64,000 nucleotides of DNA. Origin: Rhizobiales bacterium 2SD (GTDB lineage Bacteria > Pseudomonadota > Alphaproteobacteria > Rhizobiales > Beijerinckiaceae). The translations under genes were made by a program, and so were the position numbers. Shown here piece by piece: positions 9,143 through 18,038 of the stretch (positions are counted from its first letter, which is position 1; each line of letters starts with the position of its first letter). The notes beneath the pieces were generated by a model that saw nothing but the letters and a program-made list of their open reading frames with translations, had not been told where the DNA came from and made no database searches. The stretch spans positions 62,001 to 126,000 of the forward strand of contig SCMY01000015.1 in NCBI GenBank assembly GCA_005502805.1, in the 5' to 3' direction.

Positions 9143-10170
9143 TGTCGCCTCGTCCCAACCCGCTCGACGGATTCACCATCGATCCCGCCGCGATCACCTA
9201 TGTCGGTGCGGGCCTGCAGCGGCCGGAGTGTATCCTCGCCGAGCGCGACGGCTCGCTCTGGAGCGCCGATGCCCGCGGTGGCGTCGTCCATATCAGGCCG
9301 GATGGTTCACAGGAGCTGATCACGCAGACCGCGAGCCGCGGCTTCGCCGAGGCCGCCGACGAGGAGGCGCGCTTTGTCTCCGGCACCCTGCCGAACGGCC
9401 TCGCCTTCGCCCGCAATGGCGACGTCCTCATCTCGAATTTCGGCACCGACCGGCTGGAGGTGATGACGCGCACGGGCGAGACGCGCGTGCTGGTCGACAG
9501 CATCGACGGGCAGGCGATCGGCAAGGTCAATTTCGTGCTGCGCGACAGCAGGGACCGGATCTGGCTGACGATTTCGACGCGCACCAAGAACTGGATGCGG
9601 GCGATGAGCCCCAGTGTCCGCGACGGCTATGTCGCGCTCTATGATGGCGGGCACCTGCGCATCGTCGCCGACGGATTCGCCTTCACCAACGAGATCCGGC
9701 TCGATGCCAAGGAGGAATGGCTCTATGTCGCCGAGACCTGCGCCTGCCGGGTGACACGTTTGCGCGTCGGGCCAGATGGCAGCCTCACCGATCGCGAGAT
9801 TTTTGGCCCGAACGACCATGGCGCCTTCATCGACGGCATCGCCTTCGACGCCCATGGCAATCTCTGGGGCACGCATGTGATGCTCGACCGGGTCTTTGCC
9901 ATCACGCCTGAGGGAGATCTTCGCATCCTGCTCGACGACGACCGCGGCAGCGAAGCCGGCAAGGCACTGATGGCGGCCTTCGCCCGCGACGAGGCGACGC
10001 CGGAGCTGATGCTCGCCTGCGGCGGCACGATCGCGCCCTGGTTCGCCAGCATCACCTTCGGCGGCGCCGATCTGCGCACCGCCCATATCGGCAGCCTGCG
10101 CGGCAGCCGCATCCCCTCATTCCGATCACCGGTCGCCGGCCTGCCGATGGCGCACTGGCACGACCGCTAG
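9142..10170 (+). CDS. SMP-30/gluconolactonase/LRE family protein
   Basis: The product has 342 aa forming a predicted six-bladed beta-propeller. ECILAERDGSLWSADARGG, NGLAFARNGDVLISNFGTDRLE and FTNEIRLDAKEEWLYVAE are blade repeats that carry the metal-binding Glu and Asn residues of the family. Members hydrolyse lactones with a divalent metal. The start overlaps the BKACE stop (TGATG), so translation is coupled. It probably opens a lactone upstream of the beta-keto acid step, though this order is inferred. Confidence 0.85.
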   Translation: MSPRPNPLDGFTIDPAAITYVGAGLQRPECILAERDGSLWSADARGGVVHIRPDGSQELITQTASRGFAEAADEEARFVSGTLPNGLAFARNGDVLISNFGTDRLEVMTRTGETRVLVDSIDGQAIGKVNFVLRDSRDRIWLTISTRTKNWMRAMSPSVRDGYVALYDGGHLRIVADGFAFTNEIRLDAKEEWLYVAETCACRVTRLRVGPDGSLTDREIFGPNDHGAFIDGIAFDAHGNLWGTHVMLDRVFAITPEGDLRILLDDDRGSEAGKALMAAFARDEATPELMLACGGTIAPWFASITFGGADLRTAHIGSLRGSRIPSFRSPVAGLPMAHWHDR

Positions 10171-10202
10171 CAACGACGAATAACACCATGGGAGGAATTC
10201 AC

Positions 10203-11411
10203 ATGAAGGGTCTGGCCTCGGCGCTCGCTCTTACCACCGCATTGCTCGGCGCCCTGCCCGCCGCAGCCGAAATCTCGGACGGCGCCGTCAAGATCGGCGT
10301 GCTGACCGACATGTCCGGCGTCTATTCCGACATCACCGGCAAGGGCTCGATCACCGCCGCCCGCATGGCGGTCGAGGACTGCCTCAAGGCCGAATGCCAG
10401 AGCATGAAGATCGAGGTCGTCTCGGCCGACCACCAGAACAAGGCCGATGTCGGCTCGGCGATCACCCGCGAATGGATCGACCGGCAGGGCGTCGATGTGC
10501 TCGCCGACATGTCGAACGCCTCGCTGCAGCTCGCGATCCCGCCGCTGCTGAAGGACAAGAACCGCGTCGGCCTCTTCCCCGGCGGCACGGCGCGCCTGAC
10601 CGGCGACGCCTGCCAGCCTGATCATGTCGTCCAGTGGATGTGGGACACCTATGTCCAGGTCGCCGGCATCGCCAACCACCTGACCAAGCCCGGCACCAAA
10701 TGGTATCTGGTCACCGCCGACTACGCCCTCGGCCATCAGCTCGAAGCCGACGCCAAGACGCTCGTCACCGCCAAGGGCGGCACCTATGTCGGCTCGATCC
10801 GGCACGCCTTCCCGGCGGTCGATCTTTCCTCGCAGCTCCTGACCGCGCAGGGCTCGGGCGCTGATCTGATCGCGCTCGCCAACGCCGGCGGCGACACCGT
10901 CGCCGGGATCAAGACGGCGCGCGATTTCGGCATCGGCCAGGACAAGCAGAAGCTGGTCGCCTTCTTCCTGACCGCGATGGACGTGAAGAGCGTCGGTCTC
11001 GCCTCGGCGCAAGGCACGATCCTGACCGAGGGCTTCTACTGGGATATCGACGAGCGCACCCGCGCCTTCTCCGAGCGCTTCAAGACGGCGCATGGCGCGG
11101 TGCCCTCGGCGATCCAGGCCGGCGTCTATTCCTCGGTCCGGCACTATCTCAAGGCGGTCGTCGCGGCGAAGTCTGACGAGGCCAAGACCGTGATCGCCAA
11201 GATGCGCGAATTGCCGATCGAGGACGAAGTCGTGCGCAACGCCAGGCTGCGCGAGGACGGGCGCATGGTCCACGACTTCTACGTCTTCCAGGTCAAGAAG
11301 CCGGCGGAATCGAAGGGCGAGTGGGACCTCTACGACCTCGTCGCCACCATCCCCGGCGACCAGGCTTTCCGCCCGCTCGCCCAGAGCGCCTGCCCGGCGT
11401 TCAAGAAGTAG
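10203..11411 (+). CDS. Periplasmic binding protein, branched-chain amino acid type (Peripla_BP_6), no adjacent permease
   Basis: The product has 402 aa. A signal peptide (MKGLASALALTTALLGALPA, cut after AAAE) is followed by VKIGVLTDMSGVYSDITGKG, the standard start of LivJ-type receptors. A strong Shine-Dalgarno (GGGAGGAATT) fixes the start at 10203. It captures a ligand in the periplasm, presumably the substrate of the cyclase/BKACE/SMP-30 enzymes encoded upstream in the same direction. No LivH, LivM, LivG or LivF gene is nearby; the next genes run the other way and encode a different ABC class. It must use a transporter encoded elsewhere. Confidence 0.88.
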   Translation: MKGLASALALTTALLGALPAAAEISDGAVKIGVLTDMSGVYSDITGKGSITAARMAVEDCLKAECQSMKIEVVSADHQNKADVGSAITREWIDRQGVDVLADMSNASLQLAIPPLLKDKNRVGLFPGGTARLTGDACQPDHVVQWMWDTYVQVAGIANHLTKPGTKWYLVTADYALGHQLEADAKTLVTAKGGTYVGSIRHAFPAVDLSSQLLTAQGSGADLIALANAGGDTVAGIKTARDFGIGQDKQKLVAFFLTAMDVKSVGLASAQGTILTEGFYWDIDERTRAFSERFKTAHGAVPSAIQAGVYSSVRHYLKAVVAAKSDEAKTVIAKMRELPIEDEVVRNARLREDGRMVHDFYVFQVKKPAESKGEWDLYDLVATIPGDQAFRPLAQSACPAFKK

Positions 11412-11420
11412 CCGCGCGCT

Positions 11421-12125
11421 TCAGGCGACGCGGCGCAGCTCCTCCTGGGTCACGCCGAGGCTGGTCAGCAATTCGTTGCGCACCTCGGCGAAGCGGCGCT
11501 GCCGCGGCCCCGTCTCGGAAGGCAGATCGACCTTGAGGTCGACGACGAAGCGGCCCTGATCGAGCACCAGCACCCGCTGGGCGAGATGGATCGCTTCGTC
11601 GACGTCATGGGTGACGAGCAGTACCGCCGGGCGATGGCGGGCGCAGAGATCGAGCAGCAGCGCCTGCATGCGCAGCCGGGTCAGCGCATCGAGCGCGCCG
11701 AAGGGCTCGTCGAGGAGCAGCAGCTGGGGCTCGCGCACCAGCGAGCGGGCCAGCGCCGCGCGCTGCTGCTCGCCGCCGGAGAGCTGCATCGGCCAGGCCC
11801 GCGCTCGCGCCGTCAGCTCGACCTCGGCAAGCGCATGCAGGGCACGCTCGCGCGGCGTCTGCCCGGTCAGCCCAAGCGAGACATTGTCGACGACCGTCTT
11901 CCACGGCAGCAGCCGCGCATCCTGGAAGACGACCGAGACCGCGTCGGGCGTGCCGAGCTGGCCGGAGCCAGGGACGCCATGGTCGAGCCCGGCCAGCGCC
12001 CGCAGGAAGGTGCTCTTGCCGGAACCGGAGCGGCCGAGCAAAGCGACGAACTCGCCGCGGCCGATGTCGAGATCGACGCCGTCGATGATGGTGCGCTCGC
12101 CATAGCGGCGGGTGAGGCCGCGCAC
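11421..12125 (-). CDS. Sulfonate/nitrate-type ABC transporter ATP-binding protein (SsuB-like)
   Basis: The product has 234 aa from the GTG at 12125. Walker A is GRSGSGKST, the signature is LSGGEQQRAALARSL, and Walker B is LLLLDEPFGALDALTR. It powers uptake of alkane sulfonates or related sulfur compounds. The GTG start removes the first beta strand. An in-frame CTG at 12149 would give TQPPVVAVRGLTRRYG, closer to the family, and it would overlap the expected permease stop in the usual way. No ATG is available. The gene converges on the preceding binding-protein gene with a 9-bp gap. Confidence 0.87.
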   Translation of the reverse strand: MRGLTRRYGERTIIDGVDLDIGRGEFVALLGRSGSGKSTFLRALAGLDHGVPGSGQLGTPDAVSVVFQDARLLPWKTVVDNVSLGLTGQTPRERALHALAEVELTARARAWPMQLSGGEQQRAALARSLVREPQLLLLDEPFGALDALTRLRMQALLLDLCARHRPAVLLVTHDVDEAIHLAQRVLVLDQGRFVVDLKVDLPSETGPRQRRFAEVRNELLTSLGVTQEELRRVA

Positions 12126-12145
12126 CGCGACGACGGGCGGCTGGG

Positions 12146-13023
12146 TCAGTCGGCCAGAATCTTGCGCCTGGCAGAGCCTTTCGGGTGATGAAGCGGACGA
12201 GCCAGTCCGAGCTCAGGCCGAGCGCGGCATAGACGGCGAGGCACAGGATGATGACCTCGGTCTGGCCATAGGTGCGGGCGAGGTTGATCATGTAGCCGAG
12301 GCCGGAGGTGGCGTTGACCTGCTCGACCACGACGAGGGCGAGCCAGGAGTAGGTGACGCCGAAGCGCAGCCCGAGCAGGAAGCCGGGTAGCGCCGCCGGC
12401 AGCACGACATGGCGCAGGAACTGGCCATTGGAGAGGTCGAGCGTCTCGGCCAGCTCGATGAAGCGGGCATCGGTCGAGCGCAGGCCGTCATGGGTCTGGA
12501 TATAGATCGGCGCGAAGGTGATCAGCGCGATGGTCAGGACCTTCATGCCCTCGCCGATGCCGAACCAGAGCATCAGCAGCGGGATCAGCGCCAGCGCCGG
12601 AATGGCGCGCTTGATCTGGATGGGACCGTCGACGAGGTATTCGCCGATGCGGCTCAGGCCCGCGATGACGCCGAGCGAGGCGCCGGCGACGATGCCCCAG
12701 AACAGGCCCCAGAAGGAGCGCTGGAACGAGGTCCAGAGGTTCTCCTGCAGGCGCCCGTCCTGGATCAGCTCCCAGCCGGTGGTCGCCACCGTCCAGGGCG
12801 CCGAGAGGATGCGGTCGTCGATGACGCCGGTCGCCGAGCCGATGCTCCAGAGGATCAGCAGCAAGGCGGGCCCGAGCGCGGCGCCATAGGGGATCGGCCG
12901 GCCGGGGCCGAGCTTGCGCCGGCGGCGCGGCTTGTCTGCTGTGGCGGCAGGCTGGCTGCGGGCGAGCTTGAGCCAGCTCGGGTCGAGGGCGCCCTGCCCG
13001 CCGGTGAGCGAGAGATCGGCCAT
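12146..13023 (-). CDS. Sulfonate-type ABC transporter permease (SsuC-like), apparently frameshifted near its end
   Basis: About 290 aa of an SsuC/TauC permease are clear: a polar N-terminus, six hydrophobic segments and the EAA-like loop ETLDLSNGQFLRHVVLPAALPG. After WLVRFITRK (about 12183) the frame runs on without a stop through the whole ATPase gene to 11605, which is not credible. In the -1 frame the sequence continues RKGSARRKILAD and stops at 12146, directly at the ATPase start. One base therefore seems to be missing near 12180-12190, as a real mutation or a sequencing error. The start at 13023 has GGGAG at good spacing. Confidence 0.8.
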
Positions 13024-13025
13024 CC

Positions 13026-14036
13026 TCATTCTCCCTGATAGGCCGCGCCGGCGACCTGCTCGAAGCGCCGGTCGAACAGAGACGCGGCTTTCAGCACCGG
13101 CTTCTTCAGCTCGGCAGCGAGGAGGTCGATCGTCTCCTGCTGGCGCTCGATCGCGCCGTTCCAGTCGAGCGGTACGTCGGGATCGCCGTTGGATTCGACG
13201 AGGAAGCGACCGGAATCGGCTTTCAGACCCTGATCCTTGACGTAGTAGCCCTTGATCCACTCCTCGGGATGGGTCTCGATCCATTTCGCGGCACGGCCCC
13301 AGGCCTGGACATAGGCGCGGATCGCCGCGGCCTTGCCGGGGTCCTCCAGCGAGGTCTTGACCACATAGAGATAGGCGGGATCGTCGCGCAGCCCGTGCGG
13401 CAGCGCCTTGGCGCCGTCGCGCTCATAGTTCTGGACGAAGCGCTGCTTGTTCGCCTCGGCGATCGGCGCGGCATCGACAAGCTTGCTGGCGAGCGCGTTG
13501 ACATAGGCATCGCCGACGCTCGGCAGTTCAACGAGCTGGACCTCGTCATGCCGAAGATTCAGCTTCTTCAGCACGCGCAGCACCAGCGCGCCCTGGGCTT
13601 GGCCAGGGCTGAAGGCGATCTTGCGGCCCTTGATGTCCTCAAGCTTGGTGATGCCGGAGCCGGGCGCCGTCGCGACCACGTAGATCGGATGGCCAATGGG
13701 ATCGCGCCGGAACTTGGCGGCGACGATCCTGACCTCGAGCCCGGTCCATTGCGCATGGATCGGCGGGATGTCGGCGACGGCGCCGATGTCGAGCGCCTTG
13801 GCTCGGAAGGCCTCGATCGTCTGCGGGCCGCCGGAGATATTGGCCCATTCGACCTTGAAGGGCAGCTTGGCGAGCTCTCCCGACAAAGTGAGCGCGACCC
13901 TGGTCTGCGGATCACCGATCACCAGGGTCGTGCCCGGTGGGACGCGCTCGGGGATCGGCGCGGTTTCCGGCAAGGGCTGGGCGACGGCCGGGCCGGCCAG
14001 CAGGGCGGCAAAGGGCAGGAGATAGGTCAGCTTCAT
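13026..14036 (-). CDS. Aliphatic sulfonate-type ABC transporter binding protein (SsuA-like)
   Basis: The product has 336 aa. The signal peptide is MKLTYLLPFAALLAGPAVAQ, followed by the NMT1/OpuAC-like fold with VEWANISGGPQTIEAFRAKALDIG and EDIKGRKIAFSPGQAQG, typical of SsuA/TauA receptors. It delivers an organosulfur compound to the permease and ATPase genes that follow, with its stop overlapping the region of the permease start. It lies 92 bp after the flavin monooxygenase gene on the same strand, so uptake and oxidation are probably co-expressed. Confidence 0.88.
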   Translation of the reverse strand: MKLTYLLPFAALLAGPAVAQPLPETAPIPERVPPGTTLVIGDPQTRVALTLSGELAKLPFKVEWANISGGPQTIEAFRAKALDIGAVADIPPIHAQWTGLEVRIVAAKFRRDPIGHPIYVVATAPGSGITKLEDIKGRKIAFSPGQAQGALVLRVLKKLNLRHDEVQLVELPSVGDAYVNALASKLVDAAPIAEANKQRFVQNYERDGAKALPHGLRDDPAYLYVVKTSLEDPGKAAAIRAYVQAWGRAAKWIETHPEEWIKGYYVKDQGLKADSGRFLVESNGDPDVPLDWNGAIERQQETIDLLAAELKKPVLKAASLFDRRFEQVAGAAYQGE

Positions 14037-14128
14037 CGGATGTCCTCAGGAGGGCATGCGTCATCGCCCGGCGGACGAAGCCCGCACTGCATCACGCATG
14101 GGGAAGGTTGGTACGAAGCCCGTGCGCC

Positions 14129-15475
14129 TCAGGCGCTCTTGCGCTGCTCCGTGGCGAAGAGGCTGTCCGGCCGCGGCAGGCCATAATGTTCCCGCAGTGT
14201 CGAGCCGGAATAGTCCTGCCGGAACAGGCCGCGCATGCGCAGGATCGGCACGACCTCGGCGACGAAGTTGTCGAAGCCGCCGGTGAGATAAGGCGGCATG
14301 ACGTTGAAGCCGTCGGCCGCGCCCTGCTCGAACCAGCTCTGGATTTCGTTCGCGATATGCTCGGGCGTGCCGACGACGACGCGGTGACCGCGCGCTCCGG
14401 CGAGGCGCCGGATCAGCTGACGGATGGTCGGGTTCTCGCGGTCGACGATGTCCACGACGAGCTGGAAGCGGCTCGCCAGCCCCTTCGGCCCGTTGGTGTC
14501 GATGATATGGCGCGGCACTGGCCCGTCGAGATCGTGGCCGCTGAGATCGACGCCGATCATGCGCTTGAGCTGGTCGAGCGAGGCGGCCGGCTGGATCAGA
14601 TCGTCGATCTCCTCTTCCAGCCGTTTCGCCTCGGCCTCCGTCGAGCCGAGGAAAGGGCTGATTCCCGGCAGGATACGAAGGTGGTTCGGCCGACGACCGA
14701 GGGCCGCGGCGCGGGTCTTGATGTCGGAATAGAACTCCTGCGCGCTGGCCAGCGTCTGGTGCGCGGTGAAGATTGCCTCGGCGAACTGGGCGGCGAAGGA
14801 GCGGCCATCCTCGGAGGAGCCCGCCTGGACATAGACCGGCCGCCCCTGCGGCGAGCGCGAGACGTTGAGCGGCCCGCGCACCCGGTAATGCTTGCCGACG
14901 TGGTCGATGCGATGGACTTTGTCGGCATCGGCGAAGACGCCGCTCCGGGGGTCGGCGACGAGGGCGTCGTCCTCCCAGCTGTCCCAGAGCCTGGTGACGA
15001 CATCGAGGAATTCGCGGGCCTTCTCGTAGCGCTCTCCATGCGGCGGGTGCTCCGGCAGCCCGAAATTATGGGCGGCTCCGGCATCGCTGGTCGTGACGAT
15101 GTTCCAGCCGGCCCGGCCGCCGCTGATATGATCGAGCGAAGCGAAGAGGCGGGCGAGGTTGTAGGGCTCGTTATAGGTGGTCGAGGCCGTGCCGATCAGG
15201 CCGATCTTCTGCGTGGCGGCGGCGAGCGCGGTCAGCCAGGTCACCGGCTCGAAGCGGACGCGCGAGGAGTAGCGCACATTTTCCGCCAGAGACGGCCCGT
15301 CGGCGAGGAAGACCGCATCGAACTTCGCGGCCTCGGCCTTCCGCGCCAGCTCCTGATAGTAGCGGATGTCGAGCACCCGCTCCGGTTCCGAATCCCTGTA
15401 GCGCCAGGCCGCCTCATGATGGCCGCCGGGATAGATGAACAGGTTGAGCGTGAGCTGGCGGCCGGCATTGGACAT
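14129..15475 (-). CDS. LLM-class flavin-dependent monooxygenase (NtaA/SnaA/DszA type)
   Basis: The product has 448 aa. LTLNLFIYPGGHHEAAWR at the N-terminus, LIGTASTTYNEPYNLARLFASLDHISGGRAGWNIVTT, and RGPLNVSRSPQGRPVYVQAGSS are hallmarks of the two-component FMNH2-dependent monooxygenases that attack nitrilotriacetate, sulfones or sulfonates. It needs a separate flavin reductase, which is not encoded next to it; a FMN reductase-like gene lies at 56319-56879. The start at 15475 has GAGGTG 5 bp upstream. As first gene of a sulfonate-type uptake operon, it likely releases sulfite from the imported compound. Confidence 0.88.
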   Translation of the reverse strand: MSNAGRQLTLNLFIYPGGHHEAAWRYRDSEPERVLDIRYYQELARKAEAAKFDAVFLADGPSLAENVRYSSRVRFEPVTWLTALAAATQKIGLIGTASTTYNEPYNLARLFASLDHISGGRAGWNIVTTSDAGAAHNFGLPEHPPHGERYEKAREFLDVVTRLWDSWEDDALVADPRSGVFADADKVHRIDHVGKHYRVRGPLNVSRSPQGRPVYVQAGSSEDGRSFAAQFAEAIFTAHQTLASAQEFYSDIKTRAAALGRRPNHLRILPGISPFLGSTEAEAKRLEEEIDDLIQPAASLDQLKRMIGVDLSGHDLDGPVPRHIIDTNGPKGLASRFQLVVDIVDRENPTIRQLIRRLAGARGHRVVVGTPEHIANEIQSWFEQGAADGFNVMPPYLTGGFDNFVAEVVPILRMRGLFRQDYSGSTLREHYGLPRPDSLFATEQRKSA

Positions 15476-15931
15476 CGCGCACCTCGCATGAAGCGAATGA
15501 TTTGATAGGAAGCGAACCTCTCGCTCTCTGTCTTTCACGATGACGACCAGCATAGGCGGCGGTCAAGAGAAGCTTTTTTTAAAAAGAACGGCACGACCAG
15601 AAGTTTATTATGTCAATCCTCTCAGATTATGCTGATGATCACCCGGTTCATATTTGGAACTTATCACTGAATATCACGCATTCTATGGGTTCATTATCTC
15701 AAAGCATTCTGCTTTGCGAAAATAACCTTCCCATTTTCGGTGCCCACGCGCCTTGAATGCAGATCGCAACCGGCAGCCCGGATTCGCTGCCACTGTTGTC
15801 AGGCTCCTGGCCGGAGGGCCAGTTTCCGTTTTTCTGCCGCCACCGATCGGCTAACATCGAGGCAGGAAAGACAGTCGGCGACGGCGCTCCAGCCGTCGTC
15901 ACGGGCTTGGGACGCATCGGCCGTGAGGCGA
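15476..15931. other. Intergenic region with an AT-rich core
   Basis: No gene is supported. Positions 15565-15740 are strikingly AT-rich compared with the rest of the window (CTTTTTTTAAAAAG at 15571-15584, TTTATTATG, TTCATATTTGG). The left part should hold the promoter of the flavin monooxygenase operon. The right part holds the leader of the LuxR gene and a motif shared with its paralogue. Confidence 0.6.
15844..15864 (+). promoter_or_regulatory. Upstream element shared by the two LuxR paralogues (copy 1)
   Basis: CGATCGGCTAACATCGAGGC and its next base match 17 of 21 positions of 41581-41601 (CAATCGACTAACCTAGAGGC). The copies lie 67 and 54 bp upstream of the two start codons, where the surrounding leaders have diverged. 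Probably a promoter or autoregulatory site. Confidence 0.45.
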
Positions 15932-17086
15932 ATGCCGCTAGACGTCTATGAAGAGGACCGCCTCTCGGTCATCAGCCAGAACGTGGCTGCTGCCATCGAT
16001 GCCGCGACCTTCGGCGAGGGCTCCTGGGACCGGGTGCCGGCGATCCTGAGTGACGCCTTCCCAGGCTCCTGGGGAGGGCTCGCCAACATGAATTTCCCCG
16101 AGAACCGCCTCAACTTCCTATCGCTCCAGAACATGGAGCCGGCGTTCGTGACCGCCTATGCGGAGCATTTCGCCCACATCAATCCCTGGAACGCCTATTG
16201 GCGGAGCCTGAAGGGAACCACGATCGGCGCCTCGGAAGAAGTCGCCCCGGCGAGGAGCTTCATCAATACGGAATTCTACAATGACTGGCTGTTGCCCCAG
16301 GGGCGTACCATAGCCGCCGCCGGCATGAAGATCGTCGGCGAGGGTGACGAGGTCGCGAATCTGCTCATGCACTATCCGCTCTCGAAGTCGGGTGTCTACG
16401 ACAGGGCGGCCGTGGAGATTCTGGCGCGTGTCCGCGGCAATTTCGAGCGCTCGATCAATCTCGCCCGCCTCCTGCGCTCCGATGTCGAAACGGCGGTCGT
16501 CAAAGCCGCCTTGGTGGAACGCAGCCGGTGCGCCGCCTTCGTCGTCACCGGCGACCGGCGCATACGTGACGCCAATTCCCTGGCGGAACACCTCTTCGTC
16601 GCAGGACAATGCGTGACCAACCGGCATGGCCGCTGCCATCTTGCCGACGCGACTGTCGATGCCCGCTTCGCAGCAGCGCTTTCCCTGCTGTCCCAGGGCA
16701 AGCCGACACCCGTCTCGCGCCTCGGCTTCCGCACGGCCGCCGGCGCATGGCAAGTGTCGCTCGCCGCCCTTCCGACAAGCCCGCTGCCGGTCGGGAGCCG
16801 CCTCATCCTGCTTCCACCGGAGCGATTGATCCTGGTGCAGATCCTGGAGCTCGGCTCGAAGCGCGTGAATGCGGGCGATCTCGCGTCCCTCGCTCCTGCC
16901 TTTGGCCTGACGCCGTCGGAGATCGCTCTCTGCCGGCGCCTGCTTCTGGGGGAGTCGGTGACCGACGCCGCCGAGCGGCTCGGCATCACCCAGGAAACCG
17001 CCAGGACGAGGCTGAAAACGATCTTCCAGAAGACGGGGACGTCGCGGCAGGCCGAGCTGATGCTGCTCCTGGTCGGCGCGAGCTAG
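15932..17086 (+). CDS. LuxR-family transcriptional regulator, paralogue 1
   Basis: The product has 384 aa. A C-terminal LuxR-type helix-turn-helix is clear: LTPSEIALCRRLLLGES, then AAERLGITQETARTRLKTIFQKTGTSRQAEL (about residues 325-380). The long N-terminal region (YEEDRLSVISQNVAAAIDAATFGEGSWD...) matches no sensor domain I can name but is strongly shared with the gene at 41656-42819. The start at 15932 has GTGAGGCG. It is monocistronic and orphan, without an autoinducer synthase. A role in sensing a small molecule or stress is inferred only. Confidence 0.85.
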   Translation: MPLDVYEEDRLSVISQNVAAAIDAATFGEGSWDRVPAILSDAFPGSWGGLANMNFPENRLNFLSLQNMEPAFVTAYAEHFAHINPWNAYWRSLKGTTIGASEEVAPARSFINTEFYNDWLLPQGRTIAAAGMKIVGEGDEVANLLMHYPLSKSGVYDRAAVEILARVRGNFERSINLARLLRSDVETAVVKAALVERSRCAAFVVTGDRRIRDANSLAEHLFVAGQCVTNRHGRCHLADATVDARFAAALSLLSQGKPTPVSRLGFRTAAGAWQVSLAALPTSPLPVGSRLILLPPERLILVQILELGSKRVNAGDLASLAPAFGLTPSEIALCRRLLLGESVTDAAERLGITQETARTRLKTIFQKTGTSRQAELMLLLVGAS

Positions 17087-17178
17087 TTCGGCAATGACTT
17101 CGCGCGAGGCGAGTGCTGGAGCAACGCCGCAGCGCCGAGGCCGGATGTCGGAAGTGCCAGCGATATACGAGGGAGATT

Positions 17179-17254
<76 letters not shown>

Positions 17255-17443
17255 ACTTGGCCGACCTTCTTGGGGAAAGGCCGGGAAATCGTCGCGGTCC
17301 GAAGGTTCTTTCGAGCCGGTCCGCGCCCGTCGCCGCAGCGACGAAGCGCTCTATAGGCAAGCTTGCGCCAAGACACAAGCACTGATGTCACGTTCTTGTC
17401 GCGCTTTTTTTAGGAGCGCGACTTCACGCGATTTTGGTGCCGC

Positions 17444-17845
17444 TCAGGCGTCCTCGTCGCCCTCGATGTCGCCATCGATCAGGTCGGAGACGTCGTCGTC
17501 GCCTTCCTCGTCCTCTTCCAGGAAGGTGTCGTCGTCATCGCCGGCAACGCCGTCATCCTCGATCTCGATGTCGTCGTCGCTGGTGACCACAGGCTCCTTC
17601 TCGGCAGCCTCGGCATCGGCATCGTCGAGCGAGACGAGCTCGACCGCGCCGTCGGCGGCCTCCGTCTCATCCTCGTCATCCGCCGGCTTGGGCGCCGGGG
17701 CCGCGGCCTTGGCCTGCGGCTCGAACAGCGAGCGCGGATAGGACTGGCCGGTATAGGGCGAGACGATCGGATCCTTGTCGAGATCGTAGAATTTGCGGCC
17801 CGTGACCGGGCAAACGCGCTTGGTACCAAGTTCCGGTTTCGCCAC
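17444..17845 (-). CDS. TIGR02300 (FYDLN acid) family protein
   Basis: The product has 133 aa. The conserved N-terminus KPELGTKRVCPVTGRKFYDL, then NKDPIVSPYTG-like residues (DKDPIVSPYTGQSYP), gives the family its name. The C-terminal 70 residues are extremely acidic, with runs such as DDDDTFLEEDEEGDDD. It is found throughout alphaproteobacteria and its function is not established. Two cysteine/proline-rich turns resemble a small metal-binding knuckle, but only one cysteine is visible. It is transcribed away from cmk. A hairpin at about 17398-17422 lies just downstream. Confidence 0.92.
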   Translation of the reverse strand: MAKPELGTKRVCPVTGRKFYDLDKDPIVSPYTGQSYPRSLFEPQAKAAAPAPKPADDEDETEAADGAVELVSLDDADAEAAEKEPVVTSDDDIEIEDDGVAGDDDDTFLEEDEEGDDDVSDLIDGDIEGDEDA

Positions 17846-18038
17846 GACGTCGGACCTTCAAGTTCGGACAGGGTTCGTAAAAAGCAGGGGCGTCCGTTAG
17901 TCGGGCGAAGCGTCGCTGTCAAATCCTGATTTGGCGGCGGAGCGGGCCAATGGCGCCCGGCGCAAAACCGCTTCGCATCGGAGCGCCCGGTGCTTTAGAA
18001 GTTTGTCTCGACTTAAGCACTGACGAAAGACGAGAATC

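Noticed and set aside
11605-12145. Continuation of the permease reading frame across the ATPase gene
   Set aside because: Arginine/histidine-rich nonsense overlapping a well-supported ATPase gene; a frameshift explains it better than a long fusion.
15658-15682. GGAAC followed at 16 bp by CGCA, upstream of LuxR paralogue 1
   Set aside because: Only half of the -10 matches; not enough to call an EcfG promoter.
17398-17422. GTCGCGCT / AGCGCGAC hairpin after the FYDLN gene
   Set aside because: No T-tract on the strand that would need it; too weak to list as a terminator.
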